Source: Fistularia commersonii | Taxonomy: Eukaryota; Chordata; Actinopteri; Syngnathiformes; Fistulariidae | Reading direction: 5' to 3' | NCBI GenBank assembly: GCA_037954325.1 | Contig: JBBMNZ010000003.1 | Coordinates: forward strand, 2,653,465 to 2,717,464 | Length of the DNA stretch: 64,000 nucleotides | Shown here: in pieces, positions 14,201-24,447 of the stretch | How positions within the stretch are numbered: position 1 is the first letter of the stretch | Layout of the letters: each line of letters starts with the position of its first letter | The notes under the pieces: model-generated | The model's input: only the letters and a program-made list of their open reading frames with translations | The model's database searches: none | Told to the model about the DNA's origin: nothing | Program-made: the position numbers and the translations under genes

Positions 14201-14489
14201 TTTTCAAAATATATATATATAGGTGACCTTTTCTGTTTACGGAGTGAACGTGGATGCAAGAAGTTCAACCTAAAATGAATCTGACCTGATGGATCAGCGT
14301 GCAATGGAGAAACTCTTCAGTTTCAAAATTCCTGACCGGATCCAACGTGTATCGTCACATGTTTAATTTAAAATATCAGAAGCAAAATTTGAATTATTAA
14401 TAATCCACCATCAGTGGAACCAACTTTTGTAGCCCTTTTTAAGCTACAATATTTAACCTGTATGGAATTAGATGTCCATTTCAATACTA
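11231..14489. other. Intergenic DNA with simple repeats
   Basis: Holds an (AAAC)n run near 11693-11716, poly-T runs near 12780-12797, an ATT/AAT microsatellite near 13058-13100 and otherwise unremarkable AT-rich sequence. Confidence 0.55.
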
Positions 14490-14535
14490 CTACTTCTTTC
14501 GGCTTTTCCCGTCAGGGGTCGCCACAACGAGTCTT
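14490..14535 (-). repeat. RTE LINE 3' tail, antisense scrap
   Basis: TTCTTTCGGCTTTTCCC followed by AGGGGTCGCCACAACGA is the reverse complement of the conserved 3' end of fish RTE retrotransposons (TGTGGCGACCCCT, then GGGAAAAGCCGAAAGAA). Only the tail is present. Confidence 0.75.
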
Positions 14536-15600
14536 TTTTAATACGTTGGAAGAAATTCTCAAATATAAATATACAAATACAAAATATAAATGTAGACTTT
14601 ATGAATCCCTTCCCCCCATTATTTCAGAAACAAGATGCTAAACATAATACTAAGTATTTATGTTGAATGGGAGTTATTGTAATAATGTTTGTGTTGATAT
14701 GATTGAAAACTCATTTTTATTTATTTATCCATTATTTATTATCCATTATTTATCATTTATTTATCCATTCATTTTTAACATTAGGCAATAATTTTTTACA
14801 TTAGGCAAATCATTTATTGGTAAGTCGTCACTTTGTTAGGAAAGTTGGTGTATTTCTATGTATATCTCATTTAATGACCTGAGCGTATTGTTGCAATAGG
14901 TTACCATTCAGAGTGCTATGTTAACTAAAAGTCAACATATATCCATACTGCCCATAAAAACAAATAGGGACATTTACCTGAAATGGGAATATCAATTTGG
15001 TGCCAAGTGTAAATAAAGATTTCGGGACCCAAGCTCGAGACAGCCGGCTCTCGCGTCGCCTGCAATCCCTTATCATTGAGGTCATGCTCCTCTGGGAAAT
15101 TCCTTATTCCTGTTTCTTATTCATTCTTACTACATTATCATTTTCTATATGAGGAGCATTAGCTTCCTGACCACAGGGGAACGGGCAAAACCTCTCTCCG
15201 GCTGATGCTAGTCGGAGTCCTACAAGAATAATCAATCATCGCACACCCCGCCACACTGAGCACGGGTTCTGAATCCACAAAAGACACACACACATTACAT
15301 CGCCGCACACTCGCCGCAATTCAGGCTTTCCGATACAGACGGGCACTAAATTTTCCAGCTGCACGTCTCTCGCACTTTTGCCGTCTGCTTGTAGCAGCAT
15401 GTCAGCAGCTGCGGCAGCCTATCAATTTTTCAGATATGGGTACATTTCTGATTTATTGATATATTTATGGAGCAGAATGTTATACATGCAAACAGAGCGC
15501 AATCCTTTATTTGGTTTATTTTCCACCCAGCAGTAACATGTTCACTCATATATATATATTATATATTTTATATACAGGCCGTACGATTGACAGCGACCAG
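14536..15600. other. Intergenic DNA, nothing recognised
   Basis: No supported gene. A slightly GC-richer patch at 15030-15420 contains no recognised motif. Confidence 0.5.
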
Positions 15601-15631
15601 TCCAGGTCCCATGAGTACAAGAGAAGCAACA

Positions 15632-15782
15632 GATGATGGATGGATGGATGAATTAATGGATGGATGGATGGATGGATGGATTAATGAAAATATGAATGGA
15701 TTAATGATAAATGAATGCATGATGGATGGATTAATGAAAAAATGAATGGATGAATGATAAATTAATGGATGGATGGATGATA
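15632..15782. repeat. (GGAT)n-type microsatellite
   Basis: Imperfect tandem GATG/GGAT/AATG units over about 150 bases. The overlapping Met/Asp-rich and Ile/His-rich frames are artefacts. Confidence 0.9.
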
Positions 15783-15857
15783 TGTGGTTGATGGTTGGTG
15801 ACGATATCAGGAGTGATGTAGCTGAAGGGGACTGGAGCTGCATTGGATTCCAAAAGT

Positions 15858-15890
15858 TCCATATATATATATATATATATATATATATGG

Positions 15891-15935
<45 letters not shown>
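15858..15935. repeat. (AT)n microsatellite
   Basis: Two long TA runs separated by GGAACAT. Confidence 0.95.
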
Positions 15936-15939
15936 CATA

Positions 15940-16020
15940 CATGACATTTTTATCCAAAGCAACTTACAAAAATTGCAATTATGTTGCAACCCCTGAAGGG
16001 AAAAACCAAATGGACAAGAA

Positions 16021-16023
<3 letters not shown>
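15940..16023 (+). repeat. Dispersed fish repeat joined to RTE 3' tail
   Basis: TTTTATCCAAAGCAACTTAC is a motif recurring at 17918-17940 (and widespread in fish repeats). It is followed by GCAACCCCTGAAGGGAAAA and an AGAAGAA tail, the RTE 3' terminus. Confidence 0.6.

Positions 16024-16053
<30 letters not shown>
16022..16053. repeat. (AT)n microsatellite
   Basis: Pure TA run immediately left of the Tc1-like element. TA-rich DNA is a natural target for this superfamily. Confidence 0.95.
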
Positions 16054-16056
<3 letters not shown>

Positions 16057-16411
16057 TGCTCAAAAAAATAAAGGGAACACTTGAACAACACAATGTAACT
16101 CCAAGTCAATCACACTTGTGTGAAATCATAGTGTCCACTCAGGAAGCAACACAGATTCATTTTGACTTGTTTTAAGGACATTACATCAAAGTTGGATAAG
16201 CCTGGAGTTTGTTTTTACACTTTAATTTTGAGTGTGATTCCTAATCCAGACCTCCATGGGTTGATACAATTGATTTCCATTGATCATTTTTGTGTGATTT
16301 TGTTGTCAGCACATTCAACTGTGTAAAGAGCAAAGTATTTCATAAGAATATTTCATTCATTTAGATCTAGGATGTGTTTTTTAAGTGTTCCCTTTATTTT
16401 TTTGAGCAGTG
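16054..16411 (+). mobile_element. Deleted Tc1-like transposon (MITE), copy 1
   Basis: Termini are inverted repeats: CTGCTCAAAAAAATAAAGGG at the left and the matching TTTTTTTGAGCAGTG at the right, flanked by TA dinucleotides as expected of Tc1/mariner insertions. About 355 bases carry both ends of a larger Tc1-like transposon, and the transposase gene is missing, so it can only move with a transposase supplied elsewhere. A nearly identical inverted copy lies at 41554-41909. Superfamily assignment rests on the termini and TA target. The inference that it is an internal deletion derivative rests on recalled similarity to full-length fish elements. Confidence 0.85.
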
Positions 16412-17500
16412 TATATATATATATATATATATATATATGGTCTCATTATTGATGGTGCTGCACTGCAGTCCACGTTAGCAAGATGCTGAATGCACCATCC
16501 CTATCCCAGCGAGGTGAATTGAGTATTATTTGTTGGGCTGCAAGGATACTTTAGTCTGGAAATGATGTGTAATCACATTTCTTGTATTTGCTGAAGTGCA
16601 GTTTCCTTCTGGTCAAAGCTCATTCTGTCCTGTTACCAAAAGGCATCCATTTCCCTTCCAGCTGTCTAATGACTCATTGAATACTTGATGATAACCAGCA
16701 AACCAGCATCTATGTGTTGAATTTCTGGCACAGAAGTTTTTAATTTATCCAAACAAAGTGGGCAGATTTTTTTATACAGACAAGAGTATTTTGGATTGAG
16801 CTTCCTCACAATTTATATATAACATACATATAGTAAATTGCTGAGGCATCGTGTGTGTGCATCTACATGCACACACGCTGAATGTTTAGTTTGCACAAAA
16901 AGTAATAACAGAGGTGAGGAATGACTCATTTAGTTTCAGTTTTATATTTCCTTTGTGACTTACAATGCAGACCCACCAAGATTACTGACAAATAAATACT
17001 CTCATAAATGACTCTCTTATCTCATTTATAACCACTCAGATTGTGCTCTGAGAATAAATGCTTCATGCAAAGACAGTGTTTTATCTTCATGCTAATTATG
17101 AATACGGATTTCGCGGTATATCATGCGTTACGATAAATTGTGTAACGATTGTCGAGATTATCAATACAGATGTTTACATGGCTGGCAAATGATTTAATTT
17201 GACGAGCGAAAAAAAAAACTGTTCAGGTCTATTTAAGGAATCAGTGGAGCTAACAGGATGAATATGTTACACTTTGTTGATCAGATCAAAAATCATTCAT
17301 GTTGTAAAATTATTAATTATTTATGAACGACATCATGCCTCAAAAATTCCAGCACAAATGGGGTTTGTTTAATAGCAATCAGAAAAACAGAAGAGAGGAA
17401 TCAGCAGCATCACAAGCAGACGATCTATTTCCCACAAGAACGTGCTGATGTGGTACAATGTTTTGCACCAAAAACTAAAAAAAAAAAAAAAAAAGATTAA
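16412..17500. other. Intergenic DNA, nothing recognised
   Basis: Starts with a short (TA)n run, then unique-looking AT-rich sequence. Confidence 0.5.
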
Positions 17501-17502
17501 GA

Positions 17503-17670
17503 ACAACTTATTTATCCCGAAGGAAATTGGTGTGGCAGAGTTACAAGAAAAAATATAACAATAAAAAACTAATAGTAGAAAATTGTATAAATCAGTAGAA
17601 AAAATAAAGAAAAAAAAAAAGAAAAAAAAAAGGGGAGAGCAAGAAATACAAATAAACTATAAAGCATCTT
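17503..17670 (-). repeat. LINE 3'-end fragment, antisense
   Basis: AACTTATTTATCCCGAAGG, then AAATTGGTGTGGCAGAGTTAC, is the reverse complement of the LINE 3' end at 30380-30490 (CTGGCACAACAATTTCC, TTCGGGATTAATAAAG). A closely similar antisense copy lies at 38455-38620. Confidence 0.7.
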
Positions 17671-17896
17671 AAGTAACAAGTGAAAACTATAATTTCATGA
17701 CACTATAGATGATAGATTGGACATTATGGAAAGTAGGGACATTTCAATAAGTTATTACAAATGCCAAGCAATCTACACAAACAATATTTCTTATTTTTTA
17801 CTCTATTTTTTTTTTACCTCCACTGGATATATCAGTTAACTCTTGCAGCGGGAATTACGTCTTTTTTTTTTTTTTCATGTCAGTTAAGCTAACAAT

Positions 17897-17945
17897 ATTA
17901 CATTACATTTGGAAGATGCTTTTATCCAAAGCGACTTACAATAGA
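17897..17945. repeat. Dispersed fish repeat scrap
   Basis: ATTACATTTGGAAGATGC, then TTTTATCCAAAGCGACTTAC, a short motif common in teleost repeats. The parent element is not identifiable here. Confidence 0.5.
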
Positions 17946-18773
17946 GGACATGAGGACTGCAATATTCAATATTCAAGAAAACAAGCAATAATATCATGAG
18001 ATATCCAAGAATCACTTCCAGTTTTTGGATGTATCTTCTGTTTGTCCTTTCACTCAGTATATAATACGCATCAGGCCTTCCCTGCTGCAGAGATGATCTA
18101 ACAGGTCAGAAGTTAGAGCTACATGGAGGGAATCAATCACATTGATGAGGAAGTTCGCTAGTGTGGGAGCTATAGGGGCGACTTCAGCGTCACGCCAAAT
18201 GTGTGGCACCTCCTCTGATTGGTAAACAGGGAGGGAGAGAGAAGTGAGCGACCGGTGATGGATGTCTCTCTGCAGCATCCTTGGAAGGGGTTATCACCCT
18301 CAGTCAAAAGCCAACCGATAGCCCGAGAAGATGGGGCTCCTCTGACTTCGGAGCAATAAAAATAAACCGGGCTTGACTGGAACACGGCGCTGGCACAAAC
18401 ACACTGCTCGGGTTATTAAGTCAAACTCTTGTGATTGATAATTCTGTTTCATTGTGGTTTATCCCTGGTGGGTGACGGCTGAAACTTTGGGGAAAAAAAA
18501 TAAAAATTGTGTGCTTATGTGTGTGTTTGTGTGTGTGTGTGAGAGAGAGTTTATGTAAAATGACCTCACGTCCGTTATTAAATCCTGCATCATCTTATCA
18601 GGTCAGACGATTCGCTCATTTTATCGGACTACATAAGCTTTTAAATGGATGCAAATTTTCTCTCACATATCACTGATAAAAACACCCGTGACTGCATTTT
18701 TTTTATTTTTCTCAGAGCTTTCCTGCTTCTTCCATGTGTCTCATCTTTACTGGTTTGCCTTCCTGTGGTTTTA
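17946..18773. other. Intergenic DNA, nothing recognised
   Basis: Includes a (GT)n run near 18522-18540. Two short minus-strand frames near 18054-18385 have no recognisable similarity. Confidence 0.5.
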
Positions 18774-18889
18774 TTTGTTTAAAAAGTTTATAAGGAAAGT
18801 GTACAATTACATGAAGCACAGAGATGTTTGTACCAGATTGTAGCTCATAACTAATTTCCATCTATAGTCCTGGGAAGACAATACAAATA

Positions 18890-19375
18890 TAAAACTGTAC
18901 AAATAGACAATATATATAAAATATACAAATAGGCAGTAAAATATGTATAAAATATATATAAAATATACAAATAGGCAGTAAAATATGTATAAAATATGTA
19001 TAAAATATACAAATAGGCAATAAAATATGTATAAAATATATATAAAATATAGAAATAGGCAATAAAATATATATAAAATATACAAATAGGCAGTAAAATA
19101 TGTATAAAATATATATAAAATATAGAAATAGGCAGTAAAATATGTATAAAATATATATAAAATATAGAAATAGGCAATAAAATATGTATGAAATATATAT
19201 AAAATATACAAATAGCCAAAAAATATATATAAAATATACAAATAGGAAATAAAATATATATAAAATATACAAATAGGCAGTAAAATATGTATAAAATATA
19301 TATAAAATATACAAATAGGCAATAAAATATGTATAAAATATATATAAAATATACATGTAGGCAATAATATTTATA
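18890..19375. repeat. 42/31-bp minisatellite
   Basis: About a dozen AT-rich units marked by the recurring AAATAGGCA motif. Spacing between AGGCA motifs is 42, 42, 42, 31, 42, 42, 42, 30, 31, 42, 42 bases, so there are two unit lengths differing by an 11-bp module. It translates in all three minus frames to Tyr/Ile-rich strings, giving three long but spurious open frames. Confidence 0.9.
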
Positions 19376-19498
19376 TAAAATATATATCAAATATAAAAAT
19401 ACGCAATAAAACAACTATGCAATATTTAACCAGGCAGTAAAATAAGTAAAACCCAAGTTGAAAGTGATATTGTTGTGATATTATGAGTTTGGTCATCT

Positions 19499-19541
19499 GG
19501 AGGCCATCAGATGTTTCCCAGAATAACATCTGATGGCCTCC
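19499..19541. repeat. Perfect 17-bp hairpin at element end
   Basis: GGAGGCCATCAGATGTT pairs exactly with AACATCTGATGGCCTCC around a nine-base loop. A shorter version (GCCATCAGATG / CATCTGATGGC) sits at the equivalent end of the copy at 41411. Confidence 0.95.
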
Positions 19542-21220
19542 ATGCACCTTGGATGCTGCTCTCCTCCCGAAGGTCACCCGGTCAACTCTTTTCGTACAAC
19601 TCCGCCGGCGGATGTAAATTGCACAGCGTGCGTGAAAAATTAGCAATTCAGCAAACAAACAGGGCTTGAAACAATAAACACAGCAGGCAAAAAATGCTAA
19701 TGTGTTCCCTCGAGCCTTAAGGATGGTTCGTTTGTAACGTTTGCTCATCTATCTTTGGCAGACAATTAATAGAAAATAAACAAGCTTTGATACTGACATG
19801 TCTTTTTGAAATTTGACTCTTCCAAAATATGCATTTCAAGAGTTTTATTGGAAAATATATTTGTATTGTGAAAACATATGGGAGTGTGGGTTGAAAATAA
19901 TTTCAAAGGGTTGCTTTATTTCCTCGATCTAAACTAAATGAAATTTTATTTCATTTTATTCTTTATTTTTATTTATTTTTTTAGTTCCTATTTCTTTCCT
20001 TCGCTATTCCTCACTGTTTGAAATTATAAACCAACGTATGTGTCTGGCAGGTCATACAGTGTTTGCTAATATTAACTAGTCAATAGCAACATCAACATTA
20101 AACATCATGTTGATTTAATCCTCCATTCACTTGCTATTTGCTGGATTGTAAATGCTTTTAAAAAAATTTTTTTCATCTTCGAGCTTTGCATGGCCTCATA
20201 ATGTTACCAACATTATTTTCAAACTCACAGCTGCAAAGCAAAGCAAAAAAAAAAAAAAAAAAAAAAAACATGATCTAACCCTCGTCCATTCAAGGGAAAT
20301 TGCTACTTTGATAGTTGTATCTTCATTTCATTTGAAATTTGTTGAACATTAATAATCTAACTATTCAACTTTAACAAGAAATTTATTCAGACTTTGTCTA
20401 TCAAGGGTACTTTTTTCCTCAAATTACTGCATTTCATGCAGTATTACTTTTTCTATTATTACTTTTTATCATTACTTTTCAAATGCAGCTCCAAAAGCTG
20501 CTTTTAATTGAATTAATTTCTATTGATATAGTAGAATCTGGCCATGCAATATATAATACTTGACAAAAATGAAATATTGCAGAAGAAAACCTCTATTATC
20601 CGAGAAAGTAAAGTCATTGCAATGGACAAAAAAATAGCGGCATTATTTTATAGAACTCCTAGTGTAACTTACTCTTTTAGTTCTTTGATACAACACTTCT
20701 GCTGTCCAAAGGTATTTTATAAAATATATATGGTTTCTCTTGTTCTGGGAAAAAGGTAAAGCTTTGTGGAGAGACTCCGAGACCAGGGACGAGGGTAGAA
20801 ATAAAGATTCATGTGTGTAGGTTTCTACGTATGACGCATTATGTATTAAAAGAATATATGAAGGTGAAATGCAAATTGATGGATCAAGAAAATGAATATT
20901 AAAAGTGTGACTCTGAATAATTGACGGGGTTAAGGAAATGAAGACAGAGGGGAAAAAAGAAATCTATAATGTCCTTGTTACAGATATTCAACACAGAATG
21001 TAAAAATAAAATGACTAAAATGTGTATAGGATTGTTAAACATCCACACCACCAATTAAAATCACATTCAATAAAGTCACGAAAAAATAAAGAATAAAAAT
21101 AATAATAATAATAATGATAAACTATGAATGCCCTGTGATATAAGTGGATATAGCATATAACAATCATTGTCAGAATTTATGGAACTTTGTAATAAAGGGA
21201 ATATATAAAGATACTGCTTC
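19542..21220. other. Intergenic DNA, nothing recognised
   Basis: AT-rich, with a 24-base A run near 20247-20268 and AAT repeats near 21100. No supported gene. Confidence 0.5.
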
Positions 21221-21224
21221 TTTT

Positions 21225-21860
21225 CTTTTCGGCTCTTCCCTTGTGGGGTGGCCACAGTGAATCAGCCTTCTCCATTTAAACCTTTCCTGATCCTATCTGT
21301 CCTGGTCGCTCCCAAAGAGAACATCTTCATCTCTGCGACCTCCAGCTCTGCCACCCGTCTTTTCGTCATTGTCACTGTTTCTAGTCCATACAGCATCGCT
21401 GGTCTCACCACTGTCTTGTACACCTTTCCTTTCATTCTGGTTGATATCCTTTTTCCTGCTTCACCACAGAACAGAATGTCATCTGCAAGCATCATGGTCC
21501 ATGGAGATTCTTGTCGAACCTCATCTGTTAGCCTGTCCATCCTCGCAAATAAGAAGGGGCTCAGAGCTGATCCCTGATGGAGTCCCACCTCCACCTTGAA
21601 CTTCTCTGTTACACCTACAGCACACCGCACCACTGTCTCACAGCGAGCATACATGTCCTGCACCAGTCTGACATACTTCTCTGCCACTCCAGACTTCCTC
21701 ATACAATACCAGGGTTCCTCTCTCGGCACCCTGTCATATGCTTTTTCTAGGTCTACAAAAACACAATGCAGCTCCCTCTGACCTTCTCTGTACTTCTCTA
21801 TTAGTATTCTCAAAGCAAATACTGCATCCGTAGTACTCTTATGAAGATACATATACATAC
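21225..21860 (-). pseudogene. RTE-clade LINE reverse transcriptase, decayed
   Basis: Minus-strand translation gives typical RTE reverse-transcriptase blocks in order: FVDLEKAYDRVPRE, GVTEKFKVEVGLHQGSALSP, MDRLTDEV, ADDILFCGEAG (the catalytic ADD box), then VYKTVVRPAMLYGLETV and ELEVAEMKMFSLG. The run from ADDILFCGE straight into the KGKVYKTVV block skips well over 100 residues found in intact elements, so an internal deletion is present. It is also 5'-truncated, and there is no endonuclease domain. The conserved 3' tail (CACTGTGGCCACCCC and CAAGGGAAGAGCCGAAAAG on the minus strand) is retained. A 7-base direct repeat AAGATAC flanks it at 21208-21214 and 21844-21850, possibly a short target duplication. 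Non-functional remnant. Confidence 0.88.
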
Positions 21861-22930
21861 TTGTTATTTGTTTACCTCTTTATTTTTTCAATCTTTCGTG
21901 TTTAGTCTTCCATGTAGCTCAGAGAAGTCATGTCCAGAAAAAAGGAGGAGTCTGACCTCTTTATATTGAGCAAAAACGCTGGTATTTTATCATCTGTCTA
22001 TTGCAGCACTTGTTTATGACTCATTTCTTAGTTTAGCTAAAACCTGTCAGCTTTTTTTTTACTATTACTTATTGAAGAACTATTTCAACCTGATCAGGGT
22101 TGATGTTGTGCCATGAAGCTGAAGCAGGCTCCTCTACCATATGAAAGTCATTTTAATATCATGGCCCCTTTGATGAAATTAAAAAAGAAAACATTAACCA
22201 TTGTTCAGAAACATGGGAGCGATCTATTTCTGATTCCATACTTTCGTCCTCATTTTAGTGTGCCTTTTAAGGCAGAAGCAGTTTCCAGATAATTCTTGGG
22301 ATAGAAGAGATCATGAGATCATGGGACGGTTTTTGTCGCATCGTTCAATCATGAGCCAAATGATCCCCCGGCAGGGCAAAGTGCGGACGATGTCACCTCT
22401 TATATCTGACCATTTCGTGGTCATCCCTTTTTGTTTCTGTCTTGGGAATTATTCCGGTGTTGATCCTGCGAGGCACAATCAGGAAAACAAACTGGAATCT
22501 GAGACGAGTCTAGGCCTTTTATTTCTGTGAGCTCAGAGATGTACAGGTCATGCAGAGCGCAGAGCAGAATTCTGCAGGAGAGAACAAACAACACAAGGCG
22601 GGGGTTGGATTTCTATACATCGTCTTGGAGGTCGAGTCCTATCGGTTAGGAGATGCGCTTTTGTGATTGCTTGCTTGTACGTACGATAGAGAAGAACACT
22701 CCATATATGGACTTCTTTGGAAAACAGATAGTCGGATATTATCTTTAGCGAGGCTGAGTATGATTTTAAGCAGGAGATATTAAGCATGTTTTCACACGGA
22801 ATGGTAAAGTTACATCAAATAGTTTCACATTTCCTTAGAAAACTATGTTATATACAAATTGTTGTCATATAATCATCTGAGCAGGTGAGGTTATCTCCCT
22901 TTCCAAGTGCATTTTACAGTCATGTTGCTA
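21861..22930. other. Intergenic DNA, nothing recognised
   Basis: No supported gene or named repeat. Confidence 0.5.
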
Positions 22931-22939
22931 GAAATAAAA

Positions 22940-23192
22940 TACGTAACGTAACGTAACATAATATAACACAACATAATACAACATAACATAACATAACATA
23001 ACATAACATAACATAACATAACATAACATGACATAACATAACATAACATAACATAGCATAACATAACATAAAACATAACATAACATAGCATAGCATAACA
23101 TAACATAATATAACACAACATAACATAGCATAACATAACATAACATAACATAACATAACATAACATAACATAAAACATAACATAGCATAACG
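22940..23192. repeat. (CATAA)n pentanucleotide microsatellite
   Basis: About 50 tandem CATAA units with occasional CATAG, CGTAA and AAACATAA variants. Because the period is five, all three minus frames are open and read as Met-Leu-Cys-Tyr-Val repeats; these are not proteins. Confidence 0.97.
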
Positions 23193-23788
23193 TACCAAAT
23201 GGTTCACTGATGTTTATGATGATGATAGCCTGGTAGGCTAGCAGAGGTTTCCCCCAACGGTGTGAAAAATTGTAGACACTCCTTCCCTAATTGAGGATTT
23301 TTAATTCATTGTTTTTTTTTTTGTTGTTTTTTTTATTACAACAGCTTTTCCTCTGCCAATCTGCAGTTTTTTTTTTTGTTTTTTTTTTTCTGCCTGGGGT
23401 TCCCCAAGGACGTTTTCACAGTTGGCATTGATAAATTTCAATCTAACCATCGCGTTTTGCTTCGAGAGCGATAACGCACAAATATACCCATGCACGCACA
23501 AACACATACACAAACACACACAACTCAATCCCAAACAGGAAAGGTATTTGCTGAGGAGCTGAGAAGAGCTTCTGGAATGACAAAATATGTCCTGGTATAG
23601 CAATCTATGGTTGTATGCATTTTGTTCCTTTATCACAGTGCACAGGTGCTTGCTTGAAGCACAGGAAAATGCCCTGCAGGATTTTTTTTTTTTTTTAACA
23701 AATTCAAATTTGCTTAATGCAAAACATTATGGATAAAGCAGATAAAAGTGACAAAGCTCCATATTTCACCTGCATTCTTATTTGGCCC
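23193..23788. other. Intergenic DNA, nothing recognised
   Basis: Poly-T tracts near 23311-23330 and 23367-23390, and a CA-rich patch near 23495-23522. Confidence 0.5.
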
Positions 23789-23789
23789 C

Positions 23790-23809
23790 GGTTAGGGTTA
23801 GGGTTAGGG
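23790..23809. repeat. Short telomere-like (GGTTAG)n tract
   Basis: Three-and-a-third perfect TTAGGG-type repeats directly adjoin the 5' end of the scfd1 retrocopy. Confidence 0.9.
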
Positions 23810-23810
23810 C

Positions 23811-24447
23811 CCTCCGAGTCGCACCTGGAGGGTTACAGGAGTGCCCTGAGGGACGCCAGCTGTGACCTTTAACCCCTCAACCACATCAAGCAGTGGACAG
23901 CCAAGATGGCTGCTGGACCTCCCAACGACGGCAACAGAAGCATTAAATCCATGGGGGTGTTTGCCAGAGTGATGAATATAGGTTACCAGCTTGTGATGGA
24001 GGGAATGAAGAACCTGGTTCTCAAGCGGCTTAACCTTCCAGTGACTGGAATCCTGGACAACCTGACGGAGATGAAGTGTCAGCCAGAAATAGAGGACTAT
24101 TAATACTTCGATCCCAAGATGCTGGGAGGCAATTAGAGACAAGAACCCGTTGCAGGAGGCGATTTTGTTTTTGGTTGGATTGAGGCTACATCAAGTCCGA
24201 GACCTTAGTTGACAACAACAGGTCCAAACTGGAAAAAAGTGGTTTATGGTTGCAATGAACTCTTCCACGGTGCTCAGCAACATCTCGCCCAGCATGGACA
24301 GAAGCGACCTTCCCACCATGGATGCCACCCGTCCTGAAGGAAGCGTCCGTCATCGTGTGACCTTTGTTTTCTATCAACGTTCTATCACTGCTTCTGCACC
24401 AATAAACTGTAAAATCCCATAAAAATAACAAGAAAAAGAAAAGAAAC
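23811..24447 (+). pseudogene. scfd1: Processed pseudogene of Sly1/Sec1-family scfd1 (3' part)
   Basis: Conceptual translation, with stops and frameshifts, follows the C-terminal part of Sly1 (SCFD1), the Sec1/Munc18 protein that acts on ER-Golgi SNAREs. Blocks in order are ALRDASCDL, HIKQWTAKMA, MNIGYQLVMEGMKNLVLKR, LNLPVTGILDNLTEMK, YFDPKML, RDKNPLQEAILFLVG and VYGCNELFHGAQQHL, ending QHGQK. No introns interrupt them. Disabling changes include a TAA at 23870-23872, a TAA at 24101-24103 and frameshifts after the ML-GG block. An AATAAA signal at 24401-24406 is followed by an A-rich tract to about 24447, the expected 3' end of a reverse-transcribed mRNA. The upstream two-thirds of the gene is absent (5' truncation). 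Gene identity is from recognised family sequence, not a search. Confidence 0.85.

Larger units (their letters stand above)
18774..19541 (-). mobile_element. Hairpin/minisatellite repeat element, copy 1
   Basis: Its two ends match, in reverse complement, the ends of the sequence at 41411-42068. The left end here (AGTTTATAAGGA, GTGTACAA, GCACAGAGATGTTTGTACC, ATAACTAATTTCCATCTA) matches the right end there. The right end here (AAGTTGAAAGTGATATTG, GGTCATCTGG, then a hairpin) matches the left end there. Between them this copy carries an expanded minisatellite. The mobile nature is an inference from the two dispersed copies, one of which clearly interrupts a LINE. I do not know the family. Confidence 0.6.

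Noticed and set aside
15807..16109. Tyr-Ile repeat frames on both strands
   Set aside because: Translations of (AT)n tracts around the Tc1-like element.
18807..19414. Three 160-190 codon minus-strand frames
   Set aside because: All three frames are open through a minisatellite with no stops on that strand; they read as Tyr/Ile/Phe repeats, not protein.
22940..23192. CRISPR-like array from regular repetition
   Set aside because: No spacers; a simple microsatellite in a vertebrate genome. The 79-bp and 42-bp tandem repeats were rejected as CRISPR for the same reason.
22891..23207. Three overlapping Met-Leu-Cys-Tyr-Val repeat frames
   Set aside because: Translation of a (CATAA)n pentanucleotide repeat.
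23804..24142. 112-codon minus-strand frame
   Set aside because: Antisense shadow of the scfd1 processed pseudogene.
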